This document shows positions 6,378 to 11,715 of a DNA stretch of 11,715 bases, piece after piece (position 1 is the first letter of the stretch; each line of letters opens with the position of its first letter). Location of the stretch: assembly GCA_030038695.1 (NCBI GenBank), contig JASHSN010000384.1, forward strand, positions 1 through 11,715, in the 5' to 3' direction. The DNA comes from Nitrososphaeraceae archaeon. GTDB lineage: Archaea; Thermoproteota; Nitrososphaeria; Nitrososphaerales; Nitrososphaeraceae. The notes beneath the pieces were generated by a model, which searched no databases, was not told the origin of the DNA, and saw only the letters and a list, made by a program, of their open reading frames with translations. A program made the translations under genes and the position numbers.

Positions 6378-6838
6378 CTAAGGAAGAAACAGAATAGTAC
6401 TAAATATTAGAATAAATTCCCCCTTCATTTTACCCATAGTAAAACGATGCTTTCCACGACAAATTTCTTTTAAAAAGGTAAAACCATAATCAGTACAAAT
6501 TTGCTTTATAAAATCATTCAGATTCCAAGGTTTGCCGGCGTATACCAGGATTACCAATAGTAATGCAGCAATATTTTTTCTTTCGCAATACCCTTTTCAT
6601 TTCCGATAATGACATCACCATATCATGAAAGAATCGTTCAATGCGATGGCCGGTTATATCCAGGGTCTTGACCATAATTGTACGCATTTCGACAGATACC
6701 CAGGTCCCTGTTGCTAAATGTCTTGCATGCTTCAGTTTCATTACCATTTTTTGCGCCTGCGTCAATGCCTAGCTGATACGCCGTTGAATCCCTGTATTTT
6801 TGAACGATTTCATTGACTAATGCCTTGTATTCTATTGT
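6378..6838 (-). pseudogene. DNA methylase (N4/N6-type) remnant with frameshifts
   Basis: Three minus-strand frames carry pieces of one protein. The first (6838 to 6641) reads EYKALVNEIVQKYRDSTAYQL. The second (about 6765 to 6514) contains HRIERFFHDMVMSLSEMKRVL and KKYCCITIGN, which fits the SAM-domain helix and strand before the C-terminal part of N4/N6 DNA methylases. The third (about 6535 to 6378) reads KPWNLNDFIKQICTDYGF and RGKHRFTMGKMKGEFILIF, the usual C-terminal end. The frameshift near 6535 is clear because the third frame takes over in mid-domain; the earlier join is less certain. The catalytic [DNS]-P-P-[YF] motif expected upstream is not seen, so the N-terminal half is gone. No restriction enzyme partner is visible. 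The family call rests on motif resemblance. Confidence 0.55.
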
Positions 6839-6926
6839 CTAGACTAATATCTTTATAATAGTCCGTCTTGAGGTCAGCATACTGGCACCAATCGAAAGGC
6901 GTGACTTGTCAGAGTCTTCGATATGA

Positions 6927-7206
6927 AAATTTGTTGACAGTGCTGATATCACAAAATATGTAAACGACATACATGTGCAAGGGCAATTTTTGCCATACAA
7001 CACTGGCAAATATTATAAGTGTTACAAGTGCCAGAATATTGATGAGCTCAAATAACTTACAAAATCCTTATATTCCATTTTGCCGTAACTTTCAATATCT
7101 GATCAAATATTTCTCCGAGAAGTATGATATTGATTCGATGAGTGCGGAAGAACGAAATATGATCTACCTCAAAAACATCGACATGTACCATAAGTGTTTC
7201 CTCTGA
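6927..7206 (+). pseudogene. Unrecognised overlapping frames, probably a broken gene
   Basis: Two plus-strand frames overlap. The first (6927-7055) has no start codon near its beginning and ends with GKYYKCYKCQNIDELK, a C-x-x-C pair as in half a zinc ribbon. The second (ATG 6973 to TGA 7204-7206, 77 codons) gives a more convincing C-terminal half: NPYIPFCRNFQYLIKYFSEK followed by SAEERNMIYLKNIDMYHKCF. After that TGA the same frame stays open for another 32 codons (FLGAWADMHQFGGDPYTAR). A frameshift between CYKC and the second frame and a nonsense change at 7204 would join them into one protein. I cannot name a family. It points the opposite way to its neighbours. Confidence 0.3.
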
Positions 7207-7362
7207 CCTCTGGAACAGCAAGGCGACTCATTTCTTGGTGCTTGGGCTGATATGCATCAATTTGGAGGAGATCCATATACTGCTAGACGTATCCCCCATA
7301 TTTGATGTTAGAATCTGCTCTCATTTATAGCCAGCACAGTTCCCCATCTCTGTACAATCCTG

Positions 7363-8511
7363 TCAATAAACGAGTCCAAAAATCCTCACCATATACCGCA
7401 GATCTGCGATGTACTCCCGCTTTCTTGCTGTTTCTATCAATAATTCTAATGCTGCAGACGTATCTACATCATCTTCTAAATAACTAGTGAATTCATTCGT
7501 GAGTCTTGTCCTACGATAAAGGTTCTTACTATCAGCGTTCTTCCAAAGTGCACTAGCAATCGTTTCGTCTGTCGAATAGAATTTATCAAGCTCAGATTGT
7601 GAGTACACTAAAGGTTCTCTGTAATGCTTCGAAAAGAGATAAAGCCGTATAATATTGGAGCCATATTTTCTTAACAGGTCCCTTATTCGTATGATGTTAC
7701 CAAAAGATTTGGACATTTTTTTGCCGTTGATACTCACTAATCCTACGTGATTCCATATCTGGACTGGTTGTTGATTAGATGTTAGCGTCCGTAATTGCGC
7801 CAAAATGGATTCATGATGAGGGTAAACTAGTTCCGTAGCACCTCCATGGATATCATATATCCCGTTAAAGATCGACATTGCTACAGATGAGTCCTGCATA
7901 TGCCACCATGGGATTCCGTCTCCTAATGAGGAGTCATAATATTTCTGACCGAAATCATCACTGCCATTCCAAAGCAGTATATCACTAGGAGTTTTTTTCC
8001 CTGGAGCTATGTCAACTCTTCTATTAACCAGATCCTGCCGACTTAGTCGTGAGAGCTTGCCGTATGAATCTAGGGAACTTGTATCTAAGTATACGTTGCC
8101 ATTGGCAAAGTAACCACGTTTCTCACTAAGCAGCCCCAGTATTAGCTTCCTAGAAGTTTCTACGTAATCGGAAGTCCTCGCAATACTGAGAGTATTGATA
8201 CCTAAGGATTGGATATCAATCAAAAGTTCATTGATAAATCTATTAGAAATGTCTGCTACGGATGATCTTTCTTCCTTTGCACGAGCCGATATCTTAGGAT
8301 CTATATCTGTAATGTTTAAGATTGCTATGATTCTCATTCCATTTAACATCAAATATCTTGCCACTAAGTCATAAAAGAGAAGTATTCTTGCGTGTCCAAG
8401 ATGAGAAAAATCATAGACTGTAGGACCACAAATGAGTACCTTCAAGATGCCATCCCTAGGCGTTGCCTTGTCCTTCAGTCCGGATAAGGTGTTGAATATT
8501 CTCAATATCAA
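7363..8511 (-). CDS. cysS: Cysteine--tRNA ligase, short form with altered zinc site
   Basis: A class Ia aminoacyl-tRNA synthetase that charges tRNA-Cys in the cytoplasm. The N-terminus RIFNTL, then C28 in LICGPTVYDFSHLGHAR (HIGH-type motif HLGH, 37-40), NITDIDPKI, and GKKMSKSFGN (KMSKS at 265-269) place it firmly. HGGATELVYPHHESILAQLR (H232-H233) is the zinc/adenylate loop. Two of the four classical zinc ligands are changed: the Cys of the usual PGWHIECSAM is replaced (PWWHMQDSSVAM, D207), and the second Glu of HHENE is I236. At 382 aa it lacks about 80 residues of the usual 460. It stops right after a shortened DALR-like helical domain, ending VRIFGLVY. The frame opens at TTG 8511. A TATA-like box at 8529-8537 would start RNA near 8506, so the second TTG (8505, giving MRIFNTL) may be the real start. 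It could be the only CysRS or a divergent paralog. Confidence 0.85.
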   Translation of the reverse strand: MILRIFNTLSGLKDKATPRDGILKVLICGPTVYDFSHLGHARILLFYDLVARYLMLNGMRIIAILNITDIDPKISARAKEERSSVADISNRFINELLIDIQSLGINTLSIARTSDYVETSRKLILGLLSEKRGYFANGNVYLDTSSLDSYGKLSRLSRQDLVNRRVDIAPGKKTPSDILLWNGSDDFGQKYYDSSLGDGIPWWHMQDSSVAMSIFNGIYDIHGGATELVYPHHESILAQLRTLTSNQQPVQIWNHVGLVSINGKKMSKSFGNIIRIRDLLRKYGSNIIRLYLFSKHYREPLVYSQSELDKFYSTDETIASALWKNADSKNLYRRTRLTNEFTSYLEDDVDTSAALELLIETARKREYIADLRYMVRIFGLVY

Positions 8512-8528
8512 CCCTTAGCTTTTAATTC

Positions 8529-8537
8529 ATTATATAG
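8529..8537 (-). promoter_or_regulatory. TATA box of cysS
   Basis: CTATATAAT on the minus strand, centred 22 nt upstream of TTG 8511 and 28 nt upstream of TTG 8505. The spacing favours a leaderless mRNA beginning at the second TTG. Confidence 0.5.
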
Positions 8538-8640
8538 AGTACTGATAATATGCTCTTAGTACATCGATAAAATTGTAGTGGCCTAGCCATGAGCTCTTAT
8601 TCACAGGGTCGTAAATTTCTTTATCTAAATATGCGTTCAA
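8530..8640 (-). CDS. Very small ORF upstream of cysS
   Basis: A TTG-started frame of 36 residues (LNAYLDKEIYDPVNKSSWLG, then HYNFIDVLRAYYQYSI) ends with a TAA at 8530-8532, inside the cysS TATA box. The composition (many Tyr/Asp, Trp, no low-complexity) looks protein-like. An in-frame TAA lies two codons before the TTG, and a possible TATA (TATAAATAG on the minus strand) is near 8704-8714. It may be the tail of a decayed gene rather than a functional small protein. Family unknown. Confidence 0.3.
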   Translation of the reverse strand: MNAYLDKEIYDPVNKSSWLGHYNFIDVLRAYYQYSI

Positions 8641-8717
8641 ATCTTACCACTTTACCATATTGCACAAATATTGCCTATCTATGCATACCTAGATTGTAGA
8701 CGACTATTTATACTGTA

Positions 8718-8861
8718 TTATGTCATAATCAACCCTGGCTTAGCAAGGTACTTATTTTTCTGGTTTGTGATAGGATTTATATTAAATTTGTTCATATTAT
8801 CGTAGTCAACGACGAGATTTTGACTATGATCAGATATGCCTAAACTTTTACGGATACCCAT
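8718..8861 (-). CDS. Small ORF with a good Shine-Dalgarno, unrecognised
   Basis: ATG at 8859-8861 is preceded by GAGGAG (8867-8872) with 5-nt spacing, a good translation signal. The product has 47 residues: MGIRKSLGISDHSQNLVVDY, an Asn-rich middle, and a tail NKYLAKPGLIMT. It has no signal peptide, membrane helix or cysteine. It lies on the same strand as cysS and the IS110 remnant. I see no family signature. It could be a genuine small protein or the end of a lost gene. Confidence 0.35.
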   Translation of the reverse strand: MGIRKSLGISDHSQNLVVDYDNMNKFNINPITNQKNKYLAKPGLIMT

Positions 8862-9001
8862 CTGAACTCCTCATAAATCTTTCTCATTGCGTATTCTCCA
8901 ACTTAATCTGTGTACCCTACATAGAACTTACAGATAGATAATTACCCATTCGAGGCTTCTCCTCATTACCGTCTATATCTATTTGTTAAGGAAATCCACA
9001 G

Positions 9002-10062
9002 TTAGATTCTCGAGACTCTTTTCTCAATCCGAAAAACGTGGTATATCTCCTTAACTGTAATGGTACTTTTCTTATTCATAACCCAATAAACAACTTTTAG
9101 TAAATTTGATGCTGCCGCCACAGCTGCCTTGGAACTACCTTTGATTTTGGACAACCTCGTAAAGAATTGTGTTAGTTCTAATACGTACATGAGCAGATTC
9201 TAACATTATCCATCGTAGATATTTGCTTCCTCTTTTGGTTATACTACTATGATATGTTATTCCACCAGAGCTGTAGATGATGGTACCAATCCAGCATATG
9301 AACATAAATGATAAGAATCAGGGAATCTGTTGATATCTCCAATTTCGCTTACTATAAACAATGCCGAATAGTATCCGATACCAGGAATTGTCATCAACAG
9401 GCTAGCCATCTCATCTTCTTTGGCCAAGATCAGTATCTTTTTGGACACATCTTTTATCTCGCTATCTAAAGACTCGATTAAGTGTAGATATCCGTTTATT
9501 CTGTAATCATTTAGTTCTTTGAGTTCTTCATTATAAAGGTGTGTAAATGAACAATGTTTACTAGATATCTGAATACCTCTCATAAGTGTAATACTATGGA
9601 TCTTGTTCTTGAGCTTGGTTCTCATTCTAACCAAAGCACTCCTATGTCGAACAAGCTAGCGAAGGTCCATTATCCTTCTGTCTGGTACATAACATTCTGC
9701 TATGTAGCCTCCTCGTAACAGATTAGCCAGTTTTGCAGCATCTAATTTATCTGTCTTTATCTTTGCAGATGCAATAGCCCTTGTCTTGACATGATTAGAT
9801 AGTACTACATTAAGATGCATTTCTTCAGACAGATAACTGTATGTGTTATACCAACAGATGACGATTCCATCACTACTCGAACCTTTTCATTATTGATATG
9901 TTGGTCAAAAAATCTGCCAACCTGCTTAAGATTATTCTTTATACTAGAGTTTTCCAATACCTTTCCCTTCTCGTTCATCACAGCTGCATAATTCTTGTGT
10001 CGATCCATGCCTACAAACATGGATATTTTACCGTCTAACTTGGATTTGGATAGATTGTTCAC
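9002..10062 (-). pseudogene. IS110-family transposase, multiply disrupted
   Basis: Read across frames, this is one IS110-type DEDD recombinase. The GTG start (10062) leads into MFVGMDRHKNYAAVMNEKGK with D20 and then VVMESSS with E66, the first two acidic residues of the RuvC-like site. A frameshift near 9855 moves to WYNTYSYLSEEMHLNVVLSN and KTDKLDAAKLANLLRGGY, which carries the remaining Asp motif. A TAG at 9656-9658 replaces a likely Gln codon (MDLR-stop-LVRHR). The next frame gives the coiled middle and MTIPGIGYYSALFIVSEIGD, the start of the Tnp_20 domain. Another shift near 9270 leads to SSGGITYHSSITKRGSKYLRW, and a further one near 9175 to LTQFFTRLSKIKGSSKAAVA and VVYWVMNKKS. With at least four lesions it is dead. 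Overall length (about 350 codons) is normal, so it entered whole and decayed by point changes. Confidence 0.9.
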
Positions 10063-10200
10063 ATATGGTTAGGATCATTTCAGTCTCCCAAAGTCGAACA
10101 TGAACCAGAATCCAGAATCGAAGATTAATGAATACTTCGATTACTCGATCCACGATATTACGACTTTTCGTGCGAAATTACTTCGACCTTATTCAAACCA
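10063..10200 (-). ncRNA. Possible bridge-RNA relic upstream of the IS110 transposase
   Basis: IS110-group elements encode a bridge RNA in the non-coding end upstream of the recombinase, where stem-loops present target- and donor-binding loops. Here AATCGAAG (10116-10123) pairs with CTTCGATT (10135-10142) around an 11-nt loop. An outer pairing GTCGAA (10093-10098) with TTCGAC (10182-10187) encloses it, and TTTCG/CGAAA (10167-10176) forms a tiny third stem. The position and the nested stems fit. No donor/target complementarity could be checked because the element borders are unknown. Confidence 0.35.
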
Positions 10201-10248
10201 ATCCTATAATGTGAACTGCAGACATGGAAAGGTTATTGATGGAATAGC

Positions 10249-10371
10249 ATGAGGGAGAAGTTAAATTTACAGTATTATCATAACTTGGAAAAAAGTAGTT
10301 GGAATATTGCATGGTTGATGGAGACTGAATTGGCTTTAGAACAGCTACAGAAAATTGATAAACGGATGTAA
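10249..10371 (+). CDS. Small 40-residue ORF, unrecognised
   Basis: ATG 10249 to TAA 10369-10371 encodes MREKLNLQYYHNLEKSSWNI, then AWLMETELALEQLQKIDKRM. The second half is a plausible amphipathic helix. A CCTATAAT box at 10203-10210 would give a leader of about 13 nt. The frame is closed upstream by a TGA. It lies between the IS110 relic and the convergent zinc mini-protein gene. Nothing identifies a family; a gene remnant trimmed by the IS element is equally possible. Confidence 0.3.
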   Translation: MREKLNLQYYHNLEKSSWNIAWLMETELALEQLQKIDKRM

Positions 10372-10440
10372 ATAATATGGTATGGTTCTACCAAAGATAA
10401 TAGGTAATAGGAGGAAGAGTTCACAATATCTCAAATAACA

Positions 10441-10770
10441 TCATCTTAGTGATTCTATATTAAATGGTTCTTTAAGAGAATGTAACATGAATAGCATTTT
10501 TTTGATATATTTCGACTTTGATGGCAACTTAACTAAATTCCGCTCATAAAAATCGATCAAATGATCTATAAGGCAGGCTATATCGTCTTTTGTTTCTGAT
10601 GGATAAGTGAGGATCTTGGCATACCAGTACTCTACTAATGCATCCTCACCGTACTTTTGTTCTAACTCCAGCAGAAATGCAAAATTGGAATGACATCTTC
10701 TACATAGTCCGTGATGTTTAACTGCATATAATTTTTCTTCGACATGACCACACCTGGCTTCCATCTTCAT
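10441..10770 (-). CDS. Small zinc-finger-like protein, unknown function
   Basis: I place the start at the ATG 10768-10770, giving 109 residues. A longer frame opens at TTG 10803, but that codon lies in the likely TATA box (10801-10812), so it cannot be in the mRNA. The N-terminus has C7-G-H9 and, 13 residues later, C23-R-R-C26-H, a C-x-H...C-x2-C set that could hold one zinc ion. The rest is predicted helical: FAFLLELEQKYGEDALVEYW, then IACLIDHLIDFYERNLVKLP and KYIKKMLFMLHSL. There is no signal peptide or membrane segment, so it is cytosolic. It may bind nucleic acid or protein, but the family is not one I can name. It is monocistronic; the next upstream gene ends 235 nt away. The codon usage looks native. 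Confidence 0.65.
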   Translation of the reverse strand: MKMEARCGHVEEKLYAVKHHGLCRRCHSNFAFLLELEQKYGEDALVEYWYAKILTYPSETKDDIACLIDHLIDFYERNLVKLPSKSKYIKKMLFMLHSLKEPFNIESLR

Positions 10771-10800
10771 AATAGTTGTTGATGAGAATGATGGTGAAAG

Positions 10801-10812
10801 CAAATATAAACT
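10801..10812 (-). promoter_or_regulatory. TATA box that fixes the zinc mini-protein start
   Basis: AGTTTATATTTG on the minus strand, centred about 36 nt before the ATG at 10770. Predicted transcription start is near 10780, leaving a leader of about 10 nt. The upstream TTG at 10803 overlaps this box. Confidence 0.5.
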
Positions 10813-10871
10813 ATGATTGATTGATCATCAGAATTTATGTTATTAATATTTACACCTCCTAGACAATACAG

Positions 10872-10892
10872 ATTTACATAGATCATGTAAAT
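10872..10892. promoter_or_regulatory. 21-bp palindrome, operator or terminator
   Basis: ATTTACAT (10872-10879) and ATGTAAAT (10885-10892) are perfect inverted arms around AGATC. The site lies about 60 bp upstream of the zinc mini-protein TATA box and 113 bp beyond the winged-helix gene stop. Two arms of 8 bp with a 5-bp centre are the size expected for a dimeric winged-helix protein. As RNA it could also end the winged-helix transcript, though no U-run follows. Confidence 0.45.
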
Positions 10893-11004
10893 TTATGGAT
10901 CGGGAATAGCAGAAAAAGATGCTTGCAGAGTGAGAACCCTAATCAAGATTTTGAAGAAACGAAACAGCGATGATAATGATTCTTATTGAACTGATTACTC
11001 AAAG

Positions 11005-11250
11005 CTAGATACCAATAGGTGCAACTAAATCTCCAACTTGGTTATAAATTTGTAAGAAACACATCCCCTTGTTTGTTGTCCTATAGATTTGCTTCTCTTC
11101 TTCATAAACAAGCATATGATTTTCTTGTAAGATAGTCAAATAATTACGCAACTGATCAGGAGACAGGACGCGATTAACCATAAGTCGACCCCTTTCGCAG
11201 TTGAGTGCCTCCAGGATCATTGCAATTATATCAAGCGGATTGTATTCCAA
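11005..11250 (-). CDS. Winged-helix DNA-binding protein, thaumarchaeal type
   Basis: The 81-residue protein is a single winged-helix domain of the small archaeal regulator type. Helix 1 is LDIIAMILEAL, the recognition region is VLSPDQLRNYLTILQENHML, the wing is VYEEEKQIYRTTNKG, and the closing helix is CFLQIYNQVGDLV. The pattern 'Y-x-T-T-x-K-G-x-x-F-L' is typical of these proteins (Pfam HTH_45-like), which occur in many copies in ammonia-oxidising archaea and probably regulate transcription as dimers. The start is the TTG at 11248-11250: a TAA precedes it directly in frame and the next ATG would cut into helix 1. TTTATATAAA (11281-11290) gives a leader of about 9 nt. Its targets are unknown; the nearby palindrome at 10872-10892 is a candidate site. 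Confidence 0.8.
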   Translation of the reverse strand: MEYNPLDIIAMILEALNCERGRLMVNRVLSPDQLRNYLTILQENHMLVYEEEKQIYRTTNKGMCFLQIYNQVGDLVAPIGI

Positions 11251-11280
11251 TTACGTCCAAAGCGATTGGGAAACTAAGTA

Positions 11281-11290
11281 TTTATATAAA
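11281..11290 (-). promoter_or_regulatory. TATA box of the winged-helix gene
   Basis: TTTATATAAA, a self-complementary box A centred 35 nt upstream of the TTG at 11250. Predicted transcription start is near 11259. Confidence 0.55.
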
Positions 11291-11299
11291 ACTAATATT

Positions 11300-11440
11300 T
11301 GTAGGCGTTTATTCACATTAAAACAAATCACGTATGACTTAAATTAAATAAAGCTTTGTAGTAACTGTGTATTTCATAGGGGGTTACATTAGTTTTTTTC
11401 TTATTCGATTGTGATCCATAATATAAGTCCGGCGGTACAT
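11300..11440. other. Intergenic gap with nothing recognisable
   Basis: AT-rich DNA between the winged-helix promoter and the TGA-interrupted gene. It contains a T7 run at 11393-11399 on the plus strand but no open frame, repeat or hairpin I can support. Confidence 0.4.
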
Positions 11441-11445
11441 GGGAT

Positions 11446-11667
11446 TTATTCTCTATATTTTTGCTCACTAATTTGTACAATTATTTGTCCATACATTGCA
11501 CCGAAGAAACATGCAATAGGTTCTACCATGAATTCGATAGGATCCATCAGATTCAAACTTGGTACAAAAGGAACCAAAAAATGAGCAGGTAGCATGGTTT
11601 TCAACGCGTCTTGAAAGATAGTACAATACTCAGAAGCAAAAGCTCATCTATGGCATTCATAATCCAT
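11446..11667 (-). pseudogene. Small protein gene with a single in-frame TGA
   Basis: From ATG 11665-11667 the frame reads MDYECHR, then TGA (11644-11646), then stays open for 65 codons (AFASEYCTIFQDALKTMLPA onward, then PIACFFGAMYGQIIVQISEQ) to a TAA at 11446-11448. Bridging the stop gives 73 residues. If the TGA was a Cys codon (TGT/TGC), the N-terminus would read CHRC followed by EYC, a cysteine cluster suited to metal binding. The rest is mildly hydrophobic with a Pro-rich turn (HFLVPFVPSLNLMDP). Initiation downstream at an internal ATG would yield about 50 residues without the cysteine cluster. No family recognised. A nonsense mutation is the simplest reading. Confidence 0.4.
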
Positions 11668-11715
11668 GATCAAAGGAACAATACCTCGTTACAGGTGTTT
11701 GATATTCATGCTACT

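Larger units (their letters stand above)
9002..10200 (-). mobile_element. IS110-family insertion sequence relic
   Basis: The element includes the broken transposase and probably the non-coding DNA just upstream of its start (10063 to about 10200), which is the left end in IS110-group elements. IS110 elements normally lack terminal inverted repeats and target duplications, and I see none, so the outer borders are estimates. The right end lies somewhere below 9002. Confidence 0.6.

Noticed and set aside
7302..7487. Plus-strand open frame over the cysS 3' end, and a shifted minus frame extending CysRS (LDSFIDRIVQRWGTVLAINE)
   Set aside because: The native-looking end IFGLVY precedes the stop, so the shifted frame is not needed to complete the protein; the plus frame is antisense to cysS.
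10850..10860. GGAGGTG on the minus strand resembling a strong Shine-Dalgarno
   Set aside because: No start codon follows at a suitable distance, and it lies upstream of the TATA box of the next gene.
2155..11667. Selenocysteine or other TGA recoding as the main explanation for the interrupted small genes
   Set aside because: Many other genes here are broken by frameshifts and truncations, so ordinary nonsense decay is far more likely; it is kept only as something to exclude.
1..11715. tRNA genes, rRNA genes or a CRISPR array
   Set aside because: I looked for T-arm-like GGTTCGAATCC motifs, long conserved GC-rich blocks and regularly spaced repeats and found none.

Overview
The window looks like an AT-rich, gene-poor accessory stretch of an archaeal genome, most likely a soil-type Nitrososphaerota (Thaumarchaeota) such as the Nitrososphaera/Nitrosocosmicus group. 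This is inference. It rests on TATA-like boxes about 26-37 nt upstream of several starts (654-661 for the aldo/keto reductase gives an almost leaderless mRNA), TTG/GTG starts, a small winged-helix protein of a type common in these archaea (11005-11250), a secreted phosphoesterase and a C-x-H...C-x2-C mini-protein. I see no tRNA, rRNA or CRISPR array.

Left part (1-3230): a cut-off nitroreductase fragment (minus), an intact aldo/keto reductase (685-1830, plus), then about 1.2 kb of decayed material. That stretch holds a possible response-regulator tail, a small membrane-anchored protein interrupted by TGA, short open frames without starts, and a segment with two mutually exclusive hairpins (2778-2856). 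It ends with a small secreted Tyr/Lys/Gly/His-repeat protein (3017-3226).

Middle part (3359-8511): an intact secreted phosphoesterase of the acid phosphatase/phospholipase C family (3359-4894). It faces a patatin-like phospholipase that has lost its N-terminal half with the nucleophile serine and carries a frameshift near its 3' end (5041-6208). Upstream of that on the same strand are a short membrane-anchored ORF (6202-6372) and a frameshifted DNA methylase remnant (6378-6838). After some unrecognised plus-strand frames comes a full-reading cysteinyl-tRNA synthetase (7363-8511). It is shorter than usual and lacks two of the four classical zinc ligands. Two small minus-strand ORFs lie upstream of it.

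Right part (8860-11715): a dead IS110-family transposase with at least four lesions (9002-10062), preceded by a non-coding segment with nested inverted repeats that could be a bridge-RNA relic. Then come a 40-codon ORF, a zinc-binding mini-protein (start best placed at 10770), a 21-bp palindrome, the winged-helix protein, and a small gene with one in-frame TGA at the right edge.

Only the aldo/keto reductase, phosphoesterase, CysRS, Tyr-rich protein, zinc mini-protein and winged-helix protein look intact. The rest is remnant DNA, so the region reads as a site of repeated insertion and decay rather than one functional operon. I did not find a clear new multi-gene defence or metabolic system. 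The best leads are the hairpin pair, the bridge-RNA relic, the CysRS zinc-site loss and the Tyr-rich secreted peptide.
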